This document shows, piece after piece, positions 45,070 to 57,925 of a stretch of 64,000 nt of DNA. The notes under the pieces are model-generated. The model searched no databases. It was not told where the DNA came from and was given only the letters and a program-made list of their open reading frames with translations. Both the position numbers and the translations under genes were made by a program. How positions within the stretch are numbered: position 1 is the first letter of the stretch; every line of letters begins with the position of its first letter. Location of the stretch: positions 49,615,127 to 49,679,126 of the forward strand of contig NC_052618.1 of the NCBI RefSeq assembly GCF_016545825.1, in the 5' to 3' direction. Source of the stretch: Eucalyptus grandis (Eukaryota > Streptophyta > Magnoliopsida > Myrtales > Myrtaceae).

Positions 45070-47306
45070 TGTCACGTTCTACCTTTTTTGGATGGAGAGG
45101 AAAAGACATAAGTTTAAGTATATTGCTTCAGAGGCGGGCCTATAGCCCTTAGTTAGGCATAGGCTCTCCCAAGCCCATGCCCTGCCCAACATTGGGGTGT
45201 TTAATTTTAGTTTCAATTAAAGCTATAAGAATTTTCTAATGATGAGTCACCACTTGCCTATTGGCATCAGTTAGAAACCAAGTGAGACATGGGAGTATAC
45301 TCTACTTTCTATGCAACTAGAGAATTTAGGAGTGATGACTTGGTTACACTAATTAATCAATCAGTGCCCTCGCGCAGTACATAATTTTGTTCATTTTGTC
45401 AGGCAGTTTGGATTGATTTTAAACCTATCCCACTAATATATGAGATGGTCATGCGGGTATACAATAATTAAAATAACAATTAACAACCAAAGAAGTATAA
45501 AATAAATTGCCAAGAAAAGTTAGAATCTAACTCTAAGTAGGCTATAAGGAAACCAACTTCAACATATCAGAAGTGCACAACCAATTGGCAATTGAAATAG
45601 TAATGCGCAAATAACGACCAAGCATTCGTCTTATAGAACATTCAAATCTTGGGCTAAAGGTCTAAGAGGTCATTCAATTTTGAGCACAATTTTTATCAAA
45701 GATTTCACACATTTTAAAAAGAAACTACTCAAAAACTGATTTTTAAACTTTTCCCAAAGATTTCTGATTTTTCTAAATATTGTATGAATTTTTAAAAAAA
45801 TATAAATTTAATATAATATAATATACTAATCCAACCGGGCTTGTCGGCCCGGGTTCACTGTTGGACTCGGCTCAGCTATTGAGCCCAGTCCGGTGAAACC
45901 CAAAACAAAATAAATATAAAAACTAAGCGCAACCCACAATGAAATAAACGTAAGTCGAAGCCTCATTAGACCCACTGAAACCATATCAATGCTCAAGCCC
46001 AGCCATTTGATCCGAATTTTTGTTTCTTTTTTTTTTTATTTTTGATTTTTTAAGTTTCCTTATTTTATTCTTTTATTTCTTCCCTTCTTCTCCACGTCGT
46101 CTTATTCACGACGACCCCTTCTCGAGCGATGTCCTTCACCCGAAGCTCCGAATTTCTTAGACAAGCCTCGAGCCAAAGCTCAAGGTGCCGCCGAGCCACC
46201 ACCCTTCTTCAGTCGTCTACTCCGACCGCCACTCGTTGGCCGACCTCCCTGCTGCCGGCCGAGGACCACACCACTCGGCCGGAACCAACACAACAGGAAA
46301 ACGACAGGGCCAAAGCGAACCAAGCCACGGGTGGCCCCCGAACAACGTCAAGCTCGAAATCGCAGCAAAACGATAAGATTAACAACACGCGAGAACGTCG
46401 ATTCAGCCCCGAACCAAGAACACGAAAGCTGATCTAACTTAAGCATTTCATCGAGCAGTTAGAGCGCACTGTCTAAAACGACAGGAAAACGAAGCGGCCG
46501 ACCTCAAATCGCGCCAGGACTTATGACAATCAACATACAAGAACACAGAGACGACACATGGACGACGTGGGCCGGAGCTCGCGTGAGCCGAACGGCCGCG
46601 AGCTCCGGTCTGGCATGCCCAAAAACAGGGCAAAAATAGGGTCAGGCTTACTGGAATTTTAGCGCGAGAAAGGAGGCACGGCGGCGTGTCGTCGGCCACG
46701 ATTCAGGTGCGTTGGCCGGCGGTCTCTCCCTCCAACTCTCCTCCCTCGCTTGAACTCTCACTCGCTGCTCTCTCTTTCTCGGATCTCTCTCTTCTCTCCC
46801 CCCAAAAAATCCCCTCTCCTTCTCTCCCTTTTAAGCTCTCTAGCCGGCATGCATGGCGTCGTGCCATGCCAGCTGTCGCTACCGGTCTGCCCCGACCACC
46901 AACTCCAGTACGACGCTTGCCCTTGTCTCCTCTGCCTCTGTCGCGTCCACCGTCCTTTCCTCCGGTCTCTGTTCACTGCGGAAGCGTGAAGGAAAAGGGA
47001 AAAGGAAGGAGATGGGGGCCGGGCCAGGAAATGAGGAGTGGGCCGGCCCAGGTGGAGAGAAGAGAAAAAGGGGCCGAGCAGGCCCAGCCTTGTCCCGGCT
47101 CCGCTCTCCCATTTTTTTTTTTGGATCAATAATTTTAATTTTAATTTTTTAAATAAATTTTAGTACTGGTAATGCGAATGCTCTTAATACCTATATGCTA
47201 TGCAATTTAATAAAATTTATTTTTGCTAAGGGTTAAAAATTAATTCCTAATTTTCCAATATAATTAATAAATAATTAAACAGATTGCCAAAATTTAAGTG
47301 TCAACA
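45070..47306 (-). mobile_element. Solo Tat/Ogre-like LTR (about 2.2 kb)
   Basis: It starts tgtcacgttctacc and ends ttaagtgtcaaca, matching the ends of the LTRs at 51453 and 59455 (tgtcgcgaccta and ttaggtgtcaaca). The first 400 bp are clearly homologous: cgggcctatagccc, ctcccaagcccat and gaaaccaagtgagacatggg. The GC-rich centre (46080-47110) differs from the other two copies. Flanks atagt (45065-45069) and ataat (47307-47311) agree at 4 of 5 bases. Kinase 3' flank lies on both sides. No internal region is present. Confidence 0.8.
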
Positions 47307-47439
47307 ATAATCTATCTATTTCCACCAAGTAACTATGTAAAATTATGATGAGTTTGCTTATTTGTACGGTTCTCTTTATTTTCAATGACACTAGGACCGA
47401 TGCGTTGTTTAATTATCATGGCTAGGCCATTGCCCTTGT

Positions 47440-49119
47440 TTGCCCACCCCCCCAAAAAAAAAAGAAAATCTTGATCTTCTCTATGCTTTTGCGCATGTGC
47501 AGTACAATACGACCTCACCGTGAGCTTGAGGTCACTGGCTCAAGGCTAACTCTTAACGTTGCACTTAAGTGTGAGCCCACGATCAAATCCAAAGAGCACG
47601 AAGAGGGAGGCAACCTCATCGTGAAATCATGAGCTCAAGCCCAACTCTCGATGTCCCGGTCGAGCGAGAGCTCACTATTCATTGGAAGCGAAGCTTGATC
47701 GAACTTGGGAGACATTGCTAACGAAATTCTATTGTGGTCATGTTGCCGACACTAGTAGCCACTAGAGATATAGATTTAACAAACACATAAATTAGACAAG
47801 ATCAAAAAGGAAACATCGACACATATTTTGTTGCACTCCTCAGTGTGCTGATCATACTGTCTAGTAATACTTGTCGAGTCTTCTCACTCAACCATCCCTC
47901 TCTCTTTCTTCACCATTAGCCACTGTCTCCGGCCATTGTGGCCACTTGTCATCACCGGCACCTTCTTCACATCTTGATTATTTTGAAGATAATTTTCATT
48001 AGAAAAAATCATCTTCTAATTCAGAATCTTTCTTTCGAATTTAAATTACAAAACTTCGATCACCCCATTGCCAGAGCCAGTTTACGCAAGGGTTGGCCAT
48101 GGCCTCGACATCCCGAGCCTATTTTCTCTTTAAGCCATAGGCGGGGACCGCAAAGTCATCATGTTCGACTTTTCAACCGAATAATCGATGCAATTGGTCA
48201 TCGCTCTATAGCTTCTTGAGATACATTATTGTCAAAGATCCTACACCTCTGAATCTTCATTTGCGAGATGGTTGTCTACAAACATGGTGTTCCCATTATC
48301 TTTCCACTCCGATACCAATCCACGTAGTGGAAAAACTCGCAATTTGCTACACGAGCAAGTAACTCGCAAACGCACAGGTGAAGCATACACGCGTGACACA
48401 TATAGAGAGAAATTTATCATTTTTTTTTCGTATTAAGTTAAATTACAAGAGAAACATAATCTATACTCGTATTAGAAAACCTTATGAATTTCTAAGTATA
48501 AAACATAATATAGATATACTAATAAGAAAATCTATACTGCTGAATATTAAATATCTAAATTAATAACTACTAAAAGTTGAAACAAATCACCCAATATCCC
48601 AACGTAATTTCTAAAATAAAAAGATAAGAAAATATGTGTCTCGTCTCATTATTATTGTCATCGTCCCATCACAAACTGTTTTCCACGGTTTAAGAAGGGC
48701 AAGACAAAATAGCCGAGGCTATTGGGCCGACAAGTCAGTTGAAAGACATTGTGCAAAGCATATGTCGACCTATCAGAAACCTTTTCGAGTTCCACCTTAT
48801 CACCTCAAACACAAGAGGCTATTATATCCGCCTACCTGGCAATAGCTATTTTCGAATAAATGATGGGGCATCTACCTACACCTCCCAAGGCCCCCCAACT
48901 TTCTAGATGAAATCTTTTTCTTCCCCACTTCGGAGGGAATACTCTCGAGATTTTACATTACATAGTTCAAACGAAACAGTTTAAGGACATATCTTAGGAA
49001 AAGAGCGTTGACTGAAAAAAAAAAAAAAAAGAGTGAGAAAAACGTGACAAATCAAACCGCGGAAATTCCTCCGGGGATGTCGCTCTTCACCATATCTCCA
49101 TCCTTGTGGAAAACGTTGA
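47440..49119. other. Spacer with weak repeats only
   Basis: The part at 47510-47770 resembles 18960-19260. Near 48305 the phrase ccgataccaatcc looks like an inverted Copia primer site, but no LTR could be traced. No gene is recognised. Confidence 0.35.
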
Positions 49120-51050
49120 CTTTTCTGTATTCCCAGGAGACCCAACTTTCTTGTTTAGACCGTTTCTTCTCTTAATGATTATTTATATTTCTAAACCTTT
49201 TGAACCCCTGAATTTAATTGGCTTGAGCCACGAATTTACCCTATCTGTTTAATAAGATAGTTATGTCGTTGGAATTTGATAACAGATTTGATGTAAAATG
49301 TTGCTTTTGATCCCCGATAATCTTGCAAATAGACAAACTAGAGGTCTCCTGCCTCCAATATTTCGTCTTTTGCGTTATGTTGGATACATTGAGCAATTGA
49401 ACCAATTCAATTTATGAACCAAACTGAATTGGCCTTACTTGATCGGTTCCGCATCTAATCACTTGGAGATTGGGTAGTTTTTGTTTCCAAACAATCCCTA
49501 GTTCCAAAACACCGGAACCAGAAACCGAACATAATAAGATCTAGATATTTTTATCTAAATCTATCTATCTTGAAGCTAATCTAAATTCTAGCATAAGACC
49601 GTTATGTTTTTTCTTTCCTTTTTTTTCCATGTAGAGAGGAACCGTCTTTAATAAGTAAGTTCAGAATCCATGAAATACTAATCTCAACAATCGAATAAGA
49701 CATGGGTCAAAACACTAGATGCATGATCTAGAGATGGAATTATTTACGTTGGTAACTTACAATGTCGGACTAACATCTGGCTTTGTTGGTAGACAAAAAC
49801 AAAGAACTAATGCCTTGTTCTTAACATGTCTATTCTATAGTAGCTAAGCCAAGATGAGCAATTGCATCTAATCTTTTGTGCAATGAATTGTAATATTATT
49901 CCCGAAATTGCGGGTCTTCGTTGGCTGTGCGCCCATAAAGCAAGCGGTGGAATATATGTTGAGTGAATTTTGGGGGGCAGAACCGACAAAGACCCACATT
50001 TTCAGGAATAGTTATTTCGTACATAGCAAACACTTGGAATATAAAAACTTTTCACAAGTGGCTTTAATCACCATGCGAGCATCAGCTCCTTAGTCAGCTT
50101 ATTACCTATATGCGCACTCGCACGATAATCAAGGCCGCTTTGATAAACGCCAATTACCATCCGAAATTTATGACATCATTACCCTTAATGGATGGTTGTT
50201 CCGCTAGTTCACTTTAGCTGGCTAAATACGATCAAGCCTCTAAGTCATACAAAAAATATGCATACCTATCCTTTTCTTTTTTGATCTGACCCTTACACAT
50301 TTATCTATATCTATATAAATAAAACCAAAACACCATTTGTCTCAATTTTAGATTTTCTAGACTGTCATTCAATTTCTTTCTCTCATACCCTTCTGTTTCA
50401 GAAATAACCATCCATTTTTTGTATCTCTTCACAATATTAGATTTCTTAGTTACCCTTGTTTCTGTTATTGTATATTTACCCATTTCATATATAACTACTC
50501 AATCTCTTTCCATGCATATTATCTCATTATTTGCTCACGCGTGATGCATGCCTAACATGACAATAGCGATGATAACATGGATGAATGACTATATACGTTC
50601 AAGCGAAGTGATTGCATTTATTGTAATTTGAAGATATTTTCAAATGGACAATATACATTCTCATGGCGAAATAGATGATAGTGTTTCAACGGTGGTGATA
50701 CATTCTTATAAACAAAACACATGCATCCTTAGTCAGTGCCTAAATCATAGGTGAGATGATCAAGTAGATCGAGCTTCTCAACCATCATAAAGTAAACTTC
50801 GAGTCTATATCAGCTATGTCACCAATATTTATATTCTCTTTTCAAGTTTATAAAAAGTGTAGGTCTAATCATGGATTTGGCGACCTGCATGTGCATCAAC
50901 AAAACCTACTCATTTGGGTTTGGGGAAGGCCCCTAGAAGTTCAAACCAAGCCTACTCAACAATTAGGTCTAATTGTAAAATTTTTTCTAATGTGTGCTAA
51001 TATTAATTAATATTGTAATTTATCATTTTATGGAATTGGTATAATCACGT
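49120..51050. repeat. Duplicated non-coding block A, second copy, left part
   Basis: Homologous in order to 14822-16150 (see there). An AT-rich stretch at 50270-50720 has no counterpart and may be an insertion. No gene is seen. Confidence 0.65.
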
Positions 51051-51447
51051 AAGATATAAGGTTTCTTAATTACTTTAATATGAGACAAGTTAGTGTGGGC
51101 TGAGTAAGGCTCGACTTATGATGAGATGACATGTGGTTTAAAACTCTATAAATAGTGTTTAAGTCTCTCTTCTAACCTTGAAGCATTAATATCCTCACAT
51201 AAGAAGCGTTTACAAAACATTAAGGGTGATAGATAGTCTCATTGACCCAGTGATATAGAAGGCAATAGAGGAAAAGAACGGTGAATTTCAAATTAGGTAC
51301 GCAAATCTCTTTACTTGATTATACGTGTTTTTTTATTTTACTTATGGAGATCTTGGGGTGCCATTTTCACATATTATACTAAATAAATGTAATACTTACA
51401 TTTAAACCCCTCTCTCTATATATTATTATATAGAGTTCATGTGAATG
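51051..51447. other. Spacer before the LARD, possible unidentified transcribed element
   Basis: A TATA-like ctataaatag near 51146 is followed by pyrimidine-rich text, but nothing coding is recognised. Confidence 0.3.
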
Positions 51448-51452
51448 AGTGG
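51448..51452. repeat. Left target duplication (agtgg) of the LARD
   Basis: Repeated exactly at 61560-61564. Confidence 0.95.
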
Positions 51453-52869
51453 TGTCGCGACCTACCCTCGGGGGGGAGGGAACAAGTTTAGGGGTATTGC
51501 CTAAAAGACGGGCCTAAGGCCCATGATTAGGCGCCGCTTCTCCCAAGCCCATACCCCGCGTGACATTGGGATATTTTCTAGGAATTTTGCACAAAAGGAG
51601 TCGCCACTAGCCTATTGGGGTTAGCTAGAAACCAAGTGAGGCATGGGAGCGTGCCTCACTTCCTACGCAACCAGAGAATTTAGATTCGGGGACTTGATTA
51701 CACTAATTAACTAATTAGTGCCCTTTCGATACCTAATCTTGTTCATTTTAACAAAATAATTTTTGGCAGGCAGTTTAAATTGATTTTATGCTTATCCACT
51801 AACATATAATGCGATCATGCAAGTGCGTAATCATTAAAGTAAAAATCAAGATCTTAATTGCAATAAGTTAACACATGCCACTAAGCAATTGCAAACATAA
51901 TTAAACAGGTAAATTAAATACGCAATATAATCAATATACTTGCAATTAAAGGCCTAAATACACTATAAATGCAATACATGGTCATTTCTAATCGTAACCT
52001 ACCCTTTTGGACTTTCAAAAAAAAAAAATTTAATTTTTTTTAATTTTTTTAATTTTTTTAAAAATATTATTTTAATATTATAATAATATAATATATTTGA
52101 AACGAACTAGGTCGGATCCCCAGGTTGGGTCCGACCCCGTTCAGTGAACAGGGCCCGAGCCCGGACCGGATCGGGCCAAGCGGCTCGAAACAAGCAGAAA
52201 CCAGCCGGACTAGGCCTGATGTGTAGGCTCAGTCCAGTTTAATTTTTTTTTAAAACAAAGCCCATAAGCCCACTACTTAAAACAGCCTAAACCAAGCCCT
52301 AACATTCAGCCCAAATTACTCAAAACCTTACCCGATGGGGGTTTCACCCGACCCGGTCAAGACACGGTTTGCGCCTCCTCTCTCCAGGGCTTCTTTGCGG
52401 CGGAGGCACGACGACGCGGTGCTGGAAGTTGGTCACGGCGGCGCGGCAAGGCGGCCGAGGTGCGGTGGCCGGCACGGGTTGCTGGTGTCGAGCAGGGACG
52501 GTGCCAATGGCGGTGGCATCGCGGCTGGGCAGGGGCGGGCTATTGCGTTGCGGAGCAGATGCAGTGGCGACCGGCTCTGGCGTCGCGGGAGGGTGCTCGT
52601 GTAGAGGTGCTGCCGCGGAAATCCGGCAGAGGGGACCGGCAGAAGCTCGGGTGGCGTCGGGGACGGAGGGCAGCGGCAGCTCGAACTGCGTCTGGCGCCG
52701 GGCGAAGGTGGCGTGAGCGTTTGATCGTCACAGTTGCAGCAGGGGGTCGCGGAAGCTCGGGCTGCAGTCGAGTCGGGGCGTAGCGGTGGTGGCGCGGTGC
52801 TTGCGAACGAGCAACTCTGCCATGAGGCGGCCGGCACAGCGAATGCTTCGAACGACCGCGAGGCGAAGC

Positions 52870-52920
<51 letters not shown>

Positions 52921-53664
52921 CTGGGTTGCTCTTCTGTTGAGCTCTCTCTCGAGCTCCAATTGGTGGCGCGATGGTCGTCGCAGCTGTGGGTGCTGCAGCG
53001 GCGTCATGGCTTCGAGCTGCTAGTGGTCACTACGGCGTCAGCGACGGAGACGGTTGCAGCAAGTTGCTACTGCGGCGTTAGATTGCAGGTGGAGGCGGGC
53101 GAGCGACGGCACGGGTTGTAGCGAGGTGGCTCGGCTGGCGTCGAGTTGAGGTGGCGAGGAGGGCAGCGGCTCGTACGGCGTCAGGCAGCGCCGCCGCTGC
53201 CCTCCTCCCCTCCATTTCTTCAAATCTAGATTCTGGGGAAGACAACAGCGAGCCGCATCGATTGGGCAGCTCGTTGGCGACAGTGGTGGCGGTATAGCTC
53301 TCTTTTCTCAAGCTCTCTCTCCCTCTGCCGAGAACTCCCCCATCCCTTCGTTCTCTCTTTCCTTTTCTTTTTCTTTTTTTTAGAAACTCCCCCCTCTCCA
53401 AAACCCTAGCTACTGAGAGAAGAATACCCTGGGCGCGGGCTGGGCTACACTGGAAAGAAGAGTGGGCCGGCCTTGCACGAGAGAAAGAAAAGGAATAGGG
53501 GGCGGTGGGCCAGTTTGAGGCTGGATCCAGCCCAATCCGCCCTCTAAGTAATTTTTCATTCATTTTCTTTCAATTTTCTATTTTCTTTTGTTGTTGTTTT
53601 GCTCTTTTTTTTCTTTTTCTCTAATAATTTTTTTGTACTTGAAAATAAAAATTAGGTGTAAACA
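51453..53664 (-). repeat. LARD 3' LTR (2212 bp)
   Basis: It begins tgtcgcgacctaccctcggg and ends ggtgtaaaca. Its GC-rich centre (52330-53540) produces many long frames that are mirrored, with frame changes, in the other LTR and are not genes. A (CT)n run occupies 52873-52916. Confidence 0.92.
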
Positions 53665-53680
53665 GCTGCCCCTCTTTGAA
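53665..53680 (-). other. Polypurine tract of the LARD
   Basis: Minus strand ttcaaagaggggcagc directly abuts the LTR. Confidence 0.75.
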
Positions 53681-53819
53681 TGTTGTCTCGAAGAGGTTGC
53701 ATTTAAAGACAAAAGACACCTAAATTATTTATGTGGTAGCGAGACCCTGAGTGCATAGGCACACGTTAGGTCGACAGAAAGGATTTATAACTATGAAAGC
53801 ACGTCTTGTCAATAAGATA

Positions 53820-55366
53820 AAGAAAGACTCCGGGATACAAAGTTCTCTGGGTCATAAGAAGTGATGAAGACTCTAGGATACAAAGCTCTCCGGGTCATAA
53901 GAAGGGAGGAAGATTCTAGGATACAAAGCTCTTCGGGTCATGAGAAATGAGGAAGACTCCAGGATACAAGGCTCTCCGGGTCATAAGAAGGGATGAAGAG
54001 TCCAGGATACAAAGCTCTCCGGGTCATAAGAAGTGATGAAGACTCCAGGATACAAAGATCTCCGGGTCATAAGAATGGAGGAAAACTCCATGATACAAAG
54101 CTCTCCGGGTCATGAGAAATGAGGAAGACTCCAGGATACAAGGCTCTCCAGGTCATGAGAAGTGATGAAGACTCCAGGATACAAAGCTCTCCGGGTCATA
54201 AGAAGTGATGAAGACTCCAGGATACAAAGCTCTCCGGGTCATAAGAAAGGAGGAAGACTCCAGGATACAAAGCTCTCCGATTCATGAGAAATGAGGAAGA
54301 CTCTAGGATACAAGGCTCTCCGGGTCATAAGAAGTGATGAAGACTCCAGGATACAAGGCTCTCCGGGTCATAAGAAGGGAGGAAAACTCCAGGATACAAA
54401 GCTCTCCAGGTCATGAGAAATGAGGAAGACTCTAGGATACAAGGCTCTTCGGGTCATAAGAAGGGATGAAGACTCCAGGATACAAAGCTCTCCGGGTCAT
54501 AAGAAGTGATGAAGACTCTAGGATACAAAGCTCTCCGGGTCATAAGAAGTGATGAAGACTCCAGGATACAAAACTCTCCGGGTCATAAGAAGGGAGGAAA
54601 ACTCCAGGATACAAAGCTCTCTGGGTCATGAGAAATGAGGAAGACTCCAGGATACAAAGCTCTCCAGGTCATGAGAAGTGATGAAGACTCCAGGATACAA
54701 AGCTCTCCGGGTCATAAGAAGTGATGAAGAAGATACAAACTCCGGGTCATAAGAAGTGATGAAGACTCCAGGATACAAAGCTCTCCGGTTCATAAGAAAT
54801 GAGAAAGACTCCAAGATACAAGGCTCTCCGGGTCATAAGAAATGAGAAAGACTCCAGGATACAAAGCTCTCCGGGTCATGAGAAATGAGGAAGACTCCAG
54901 GATACAAGGCTCTCCGGGTCATGAGAAGTGATGAAGACTCCAGGATACAAAGCTCTTCGGGTCATAAGAAGGCAGGAAAACTCCAGGATACAAGGCTCTC
55001 CGGGTCATGATAAATGAGGAAGACTCCAGGATACAAGGCTCTCCGGATCATAAGAAGGGAGGAAACCTCCAGGATACAAGGCTCTTCAGGTCATAAGAAG
55101 TGATCAAGACTCCAAGATACAAAGCTCTCCGGGTCATAGGAAGGGAGGAAAACTCCAGGATACAAGGCTCTCCAGGTCATAAGAAGTGATGAAGACTCCA
55201 GGATACAAAGCTCTCCGGGTCATAAGAAAGGAGGAAGACTCGAGGATACAAAGCTCTTCGGGTCATGAGAAATGAGGAAGACTCCAGGATACAAGGCTTT
55301 CCGGGTCATAAGAAGTGATGAAGACTCTAGGATACAAAGCTCTCCGGGTCATAAGAAGGGAGGAAA
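53820..55366. repeat. 43-bp tandem array, about 36 copies
   Basis: Each unit contains gactccaggatacaa and gctctccgggtcat with a constant 43-bp period. Variants alternate (tgatgaag, ggaggaaa, tgaggaag before gactcc; aaag or aagg after ataca), suggesting a higher-order pattern of about three units. One unit near 54720 is shortened. A 43-bp period is not a multiple of three and no frame stays open, so the array is not coding. Confidence 0.93.
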
Positions 55367-57888
55367 TGACTGAGGTCTCATTGTGTAAAAACGAGTTTTG
55401 ACCGGGTATGATAGTCTCACCATGTACAAACGGGTTTTGATTAGGAGGCAAACAAGCGTGGTTTACGGATGAACCCACCAATCTTGGAGATGATATGATT
55501 TAAGGTTAACCATAAGCCTTTGGAGACGACATGGTTTAAGGCTGACCATAAACCTTTGGTTTTTAGGGAAGCACCCGCTAACCCCTTAGAAAACTGCATG
55601 GCTTCACCGATGAATCTTGTCAAACTCAACTTGAGCAAATGTCATTAGAGATGTCATCAAGAGACATATTGGCAAATTGCAGCAATAGTTGAATAAAATA
55701 ATCAAGCTAAGTCCGACTGCTTTAGAAAAACATTCGATGTTCATCAACCTCATGTGACGCAAAATTGTCATCTTGCTCATGGATATATCATTAATCATCA
55801 AATTCTCTAGGAGACAAGTTCTTATCAGAACGGCTATGACTCGAGAAAAAGGTTCATTAAGCATGCCAAACTAGAGCTTCTTAGTTAGAAAGGGTTTCTC
55901 GCGCACTCTCAATGAAATGGCTACTTGATCCCATCCATTCATGTGGGAGATAATTGGTTGTTGAAGGTATCTCACATAACCTACGTCGAAGGCTTCCGGA
56001 AACATTCGCAATGAGCACAATCTGATCGATCAAAAATGTCTTTTGAAAGGACGGCAATATAGGCTCAGTTAGGGCTTACACAAAGAAATTATTGCTTAAA
56101 GCAATGGATATCAGTGTTTGGGTAGAGAAGGAAATGCTCTTCTTCACTTTGGGATAAGTTGAGATCTAATGAGAATTCATTTGAGGCTATCAACAGAAGA
56201 TTGATGCAAGTGAAAGTAATAGAATCTTTCTCAACCTTTCGCTTTACAACACGACCGTAACCTCCTATGTTGCCCCAATATAGGGTCGTCCTCAACAGGG
56301 GTACTTTGAATGATCATCTTTATTCTGCCCAAAGGGGTAGGAAGAGATTAGTGCAATGCTTGGGATTGATGAAGGAAACACCTTTATCATTTTGATCTTT
56401 GCGCTCAATGCGAATGAATCAATCGTTCTAAGAGAATGTCGTTTTTCACTAAACTCTCAAAAGTGTTTGAAGGACGTGTTTGGAAATGGGCTTGTCTTTC
56501 TTCATCCTAAGCACTTCTTGTTTGGCATGGTTAATGTCTCAATCTCACTCTGTCAAGATCATCTGAGTAGATCAATCTCCATAAGGAAATTTGATTTTAA
56601 ATGAATAACCCAAAACCAAAAAAAAAAAATTTGAAATAAAAATGATGCTCAAAAAGTTTGAAGAAATTTTTTGTTTTCAATTTTTCATTTTTGTGCTTAT
56701 TTCTAGGAAAGCGCCAAAGGATCTTTTTGTAATGGAAATTCTCTTTCTTTTTTCTTTACCTTTTTTTTTTACTAAAAAAAAATTGAGAAGAATGGCACTT
56801 ACCTGTTGTGTGGTGACCCGGTAAACCTGTAAAGAATATGAAAGAATATGTTAGTGTAAAAATTTTTAGGGAATGAAATGTTGGAAACGATACATTATTA
56901 CCCTTCATTTGCTTTCATCTTTTGGGCACTAACATCTCTTGGATTCACATTCGTGGATATTTGATAACTTGACAATACCATTCCCTTGCATCCGCCTTTA
57001 AGTGCTTGATGTCTTCCTGATTCCTTGGTGGAAGGCGCTGCTTCTATGGTCAAGGTGCAACTTTTTTTATATATCACCCTGTAAGAAGAGATGAAACAAG
57101 TTATCTCCATTCTTAGTTAGGTTCAAATGAGGAACGATACATCCTTTCTAATGAATTTGGCAATGTTGTTCCAGCACACTTCATTGATGGATGAATGAGA
57201 GATTTTTCTTTAAATCAAACGTTGTTCTCCCACTCTTTATATGACAAACCTGTGTTCCGTTCGAGTCTGTCCTATACCAAAGAAAATGATATGTCATTTT
57301 TTATACTAAAGAGAAATCAAGTTTAGGAACAAGTTATATCCTTTACAAAGTCAAGTGATCAACATCCCAATGTATCTCTCATGGAGGAAGGAATAATATT
57401 GCACCTCCGTTTCATTTGAATCCTTCTTTGTTTAAGATGAACAGGACTTAATAATGCTCCATCGCATTTGTTGAAACATTACAAAACTTGGTACTCTTTA
57501 TGTCTCCTTGACAATGAAAAGAAAATCAAGTCAGAAACGGTATCAGAAATGAATAATTGAAATCGATACAGTTTACTCTTCCTTTGAATTTGTCCTTTTG
57601 GATATTTGACAACTCCTTTCATTTGTCTCATCATGTAAAGTGAACGAGATCAATGTGTTGTTTTGGCATCTAAGGCATTTGCGAATAACAAAACTTCTCA
57701 GAATGGAATTCAACTTCGTTCCACCTCTATGGAAAATTGGTGCCGATGAAACCTTAACGCATGCTTGCTCTTCGAGTTCGATGAGCCCAAGAAAACGCCT
57801 ACGTGAAGAGAGGGCATTAATCAACGTTTTCTTGAAATTCATTTTGGAAGGTAAACATATAGGTTCACTTAAAACACTTCTGATTTTT

Positions 57889-57925
<37 letters not shown>

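Noticed and set aside
46129..47152. Open frames of 100-148 codons
   Set aside because: They lie in the GC-rich centre of a solo LTR and are of low complexity, with alternatives on both strands.
48290..48420. Possible Copia primer site and LTR start on the minus strand
   Set aside because: Only the gataccaat core is seen. No paired LTR or coding remains could be found within the window.
50270..50720. Possible Helitron or other insertion in block A, second copy
   Set aside because: No terminal hairpin, target pattern or inverted ends could be recognised; the stretch may simply be diverged.
52335..53563. Long frames on both strands, repeated at 60328-61445
   Set aside because: They occur in both LTRs of the LARD with different frame breaks. 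The GC-rich composition explains them; (CT)n runs encode Ser/Leu repeats.
53820..55366. CRISPR-like regular repeat array
   Set aside because: There are no unique spacers: the 43-bp units are head-to-tail and the host is a plant. It is an ordinary tandem repeat.
57890..57924. Poly(T) run as a possible LINE or SINE tail
   Set aside because: No adjacent target duplication or retroelement body was seen; it is probably a simple repeat within the LARD.
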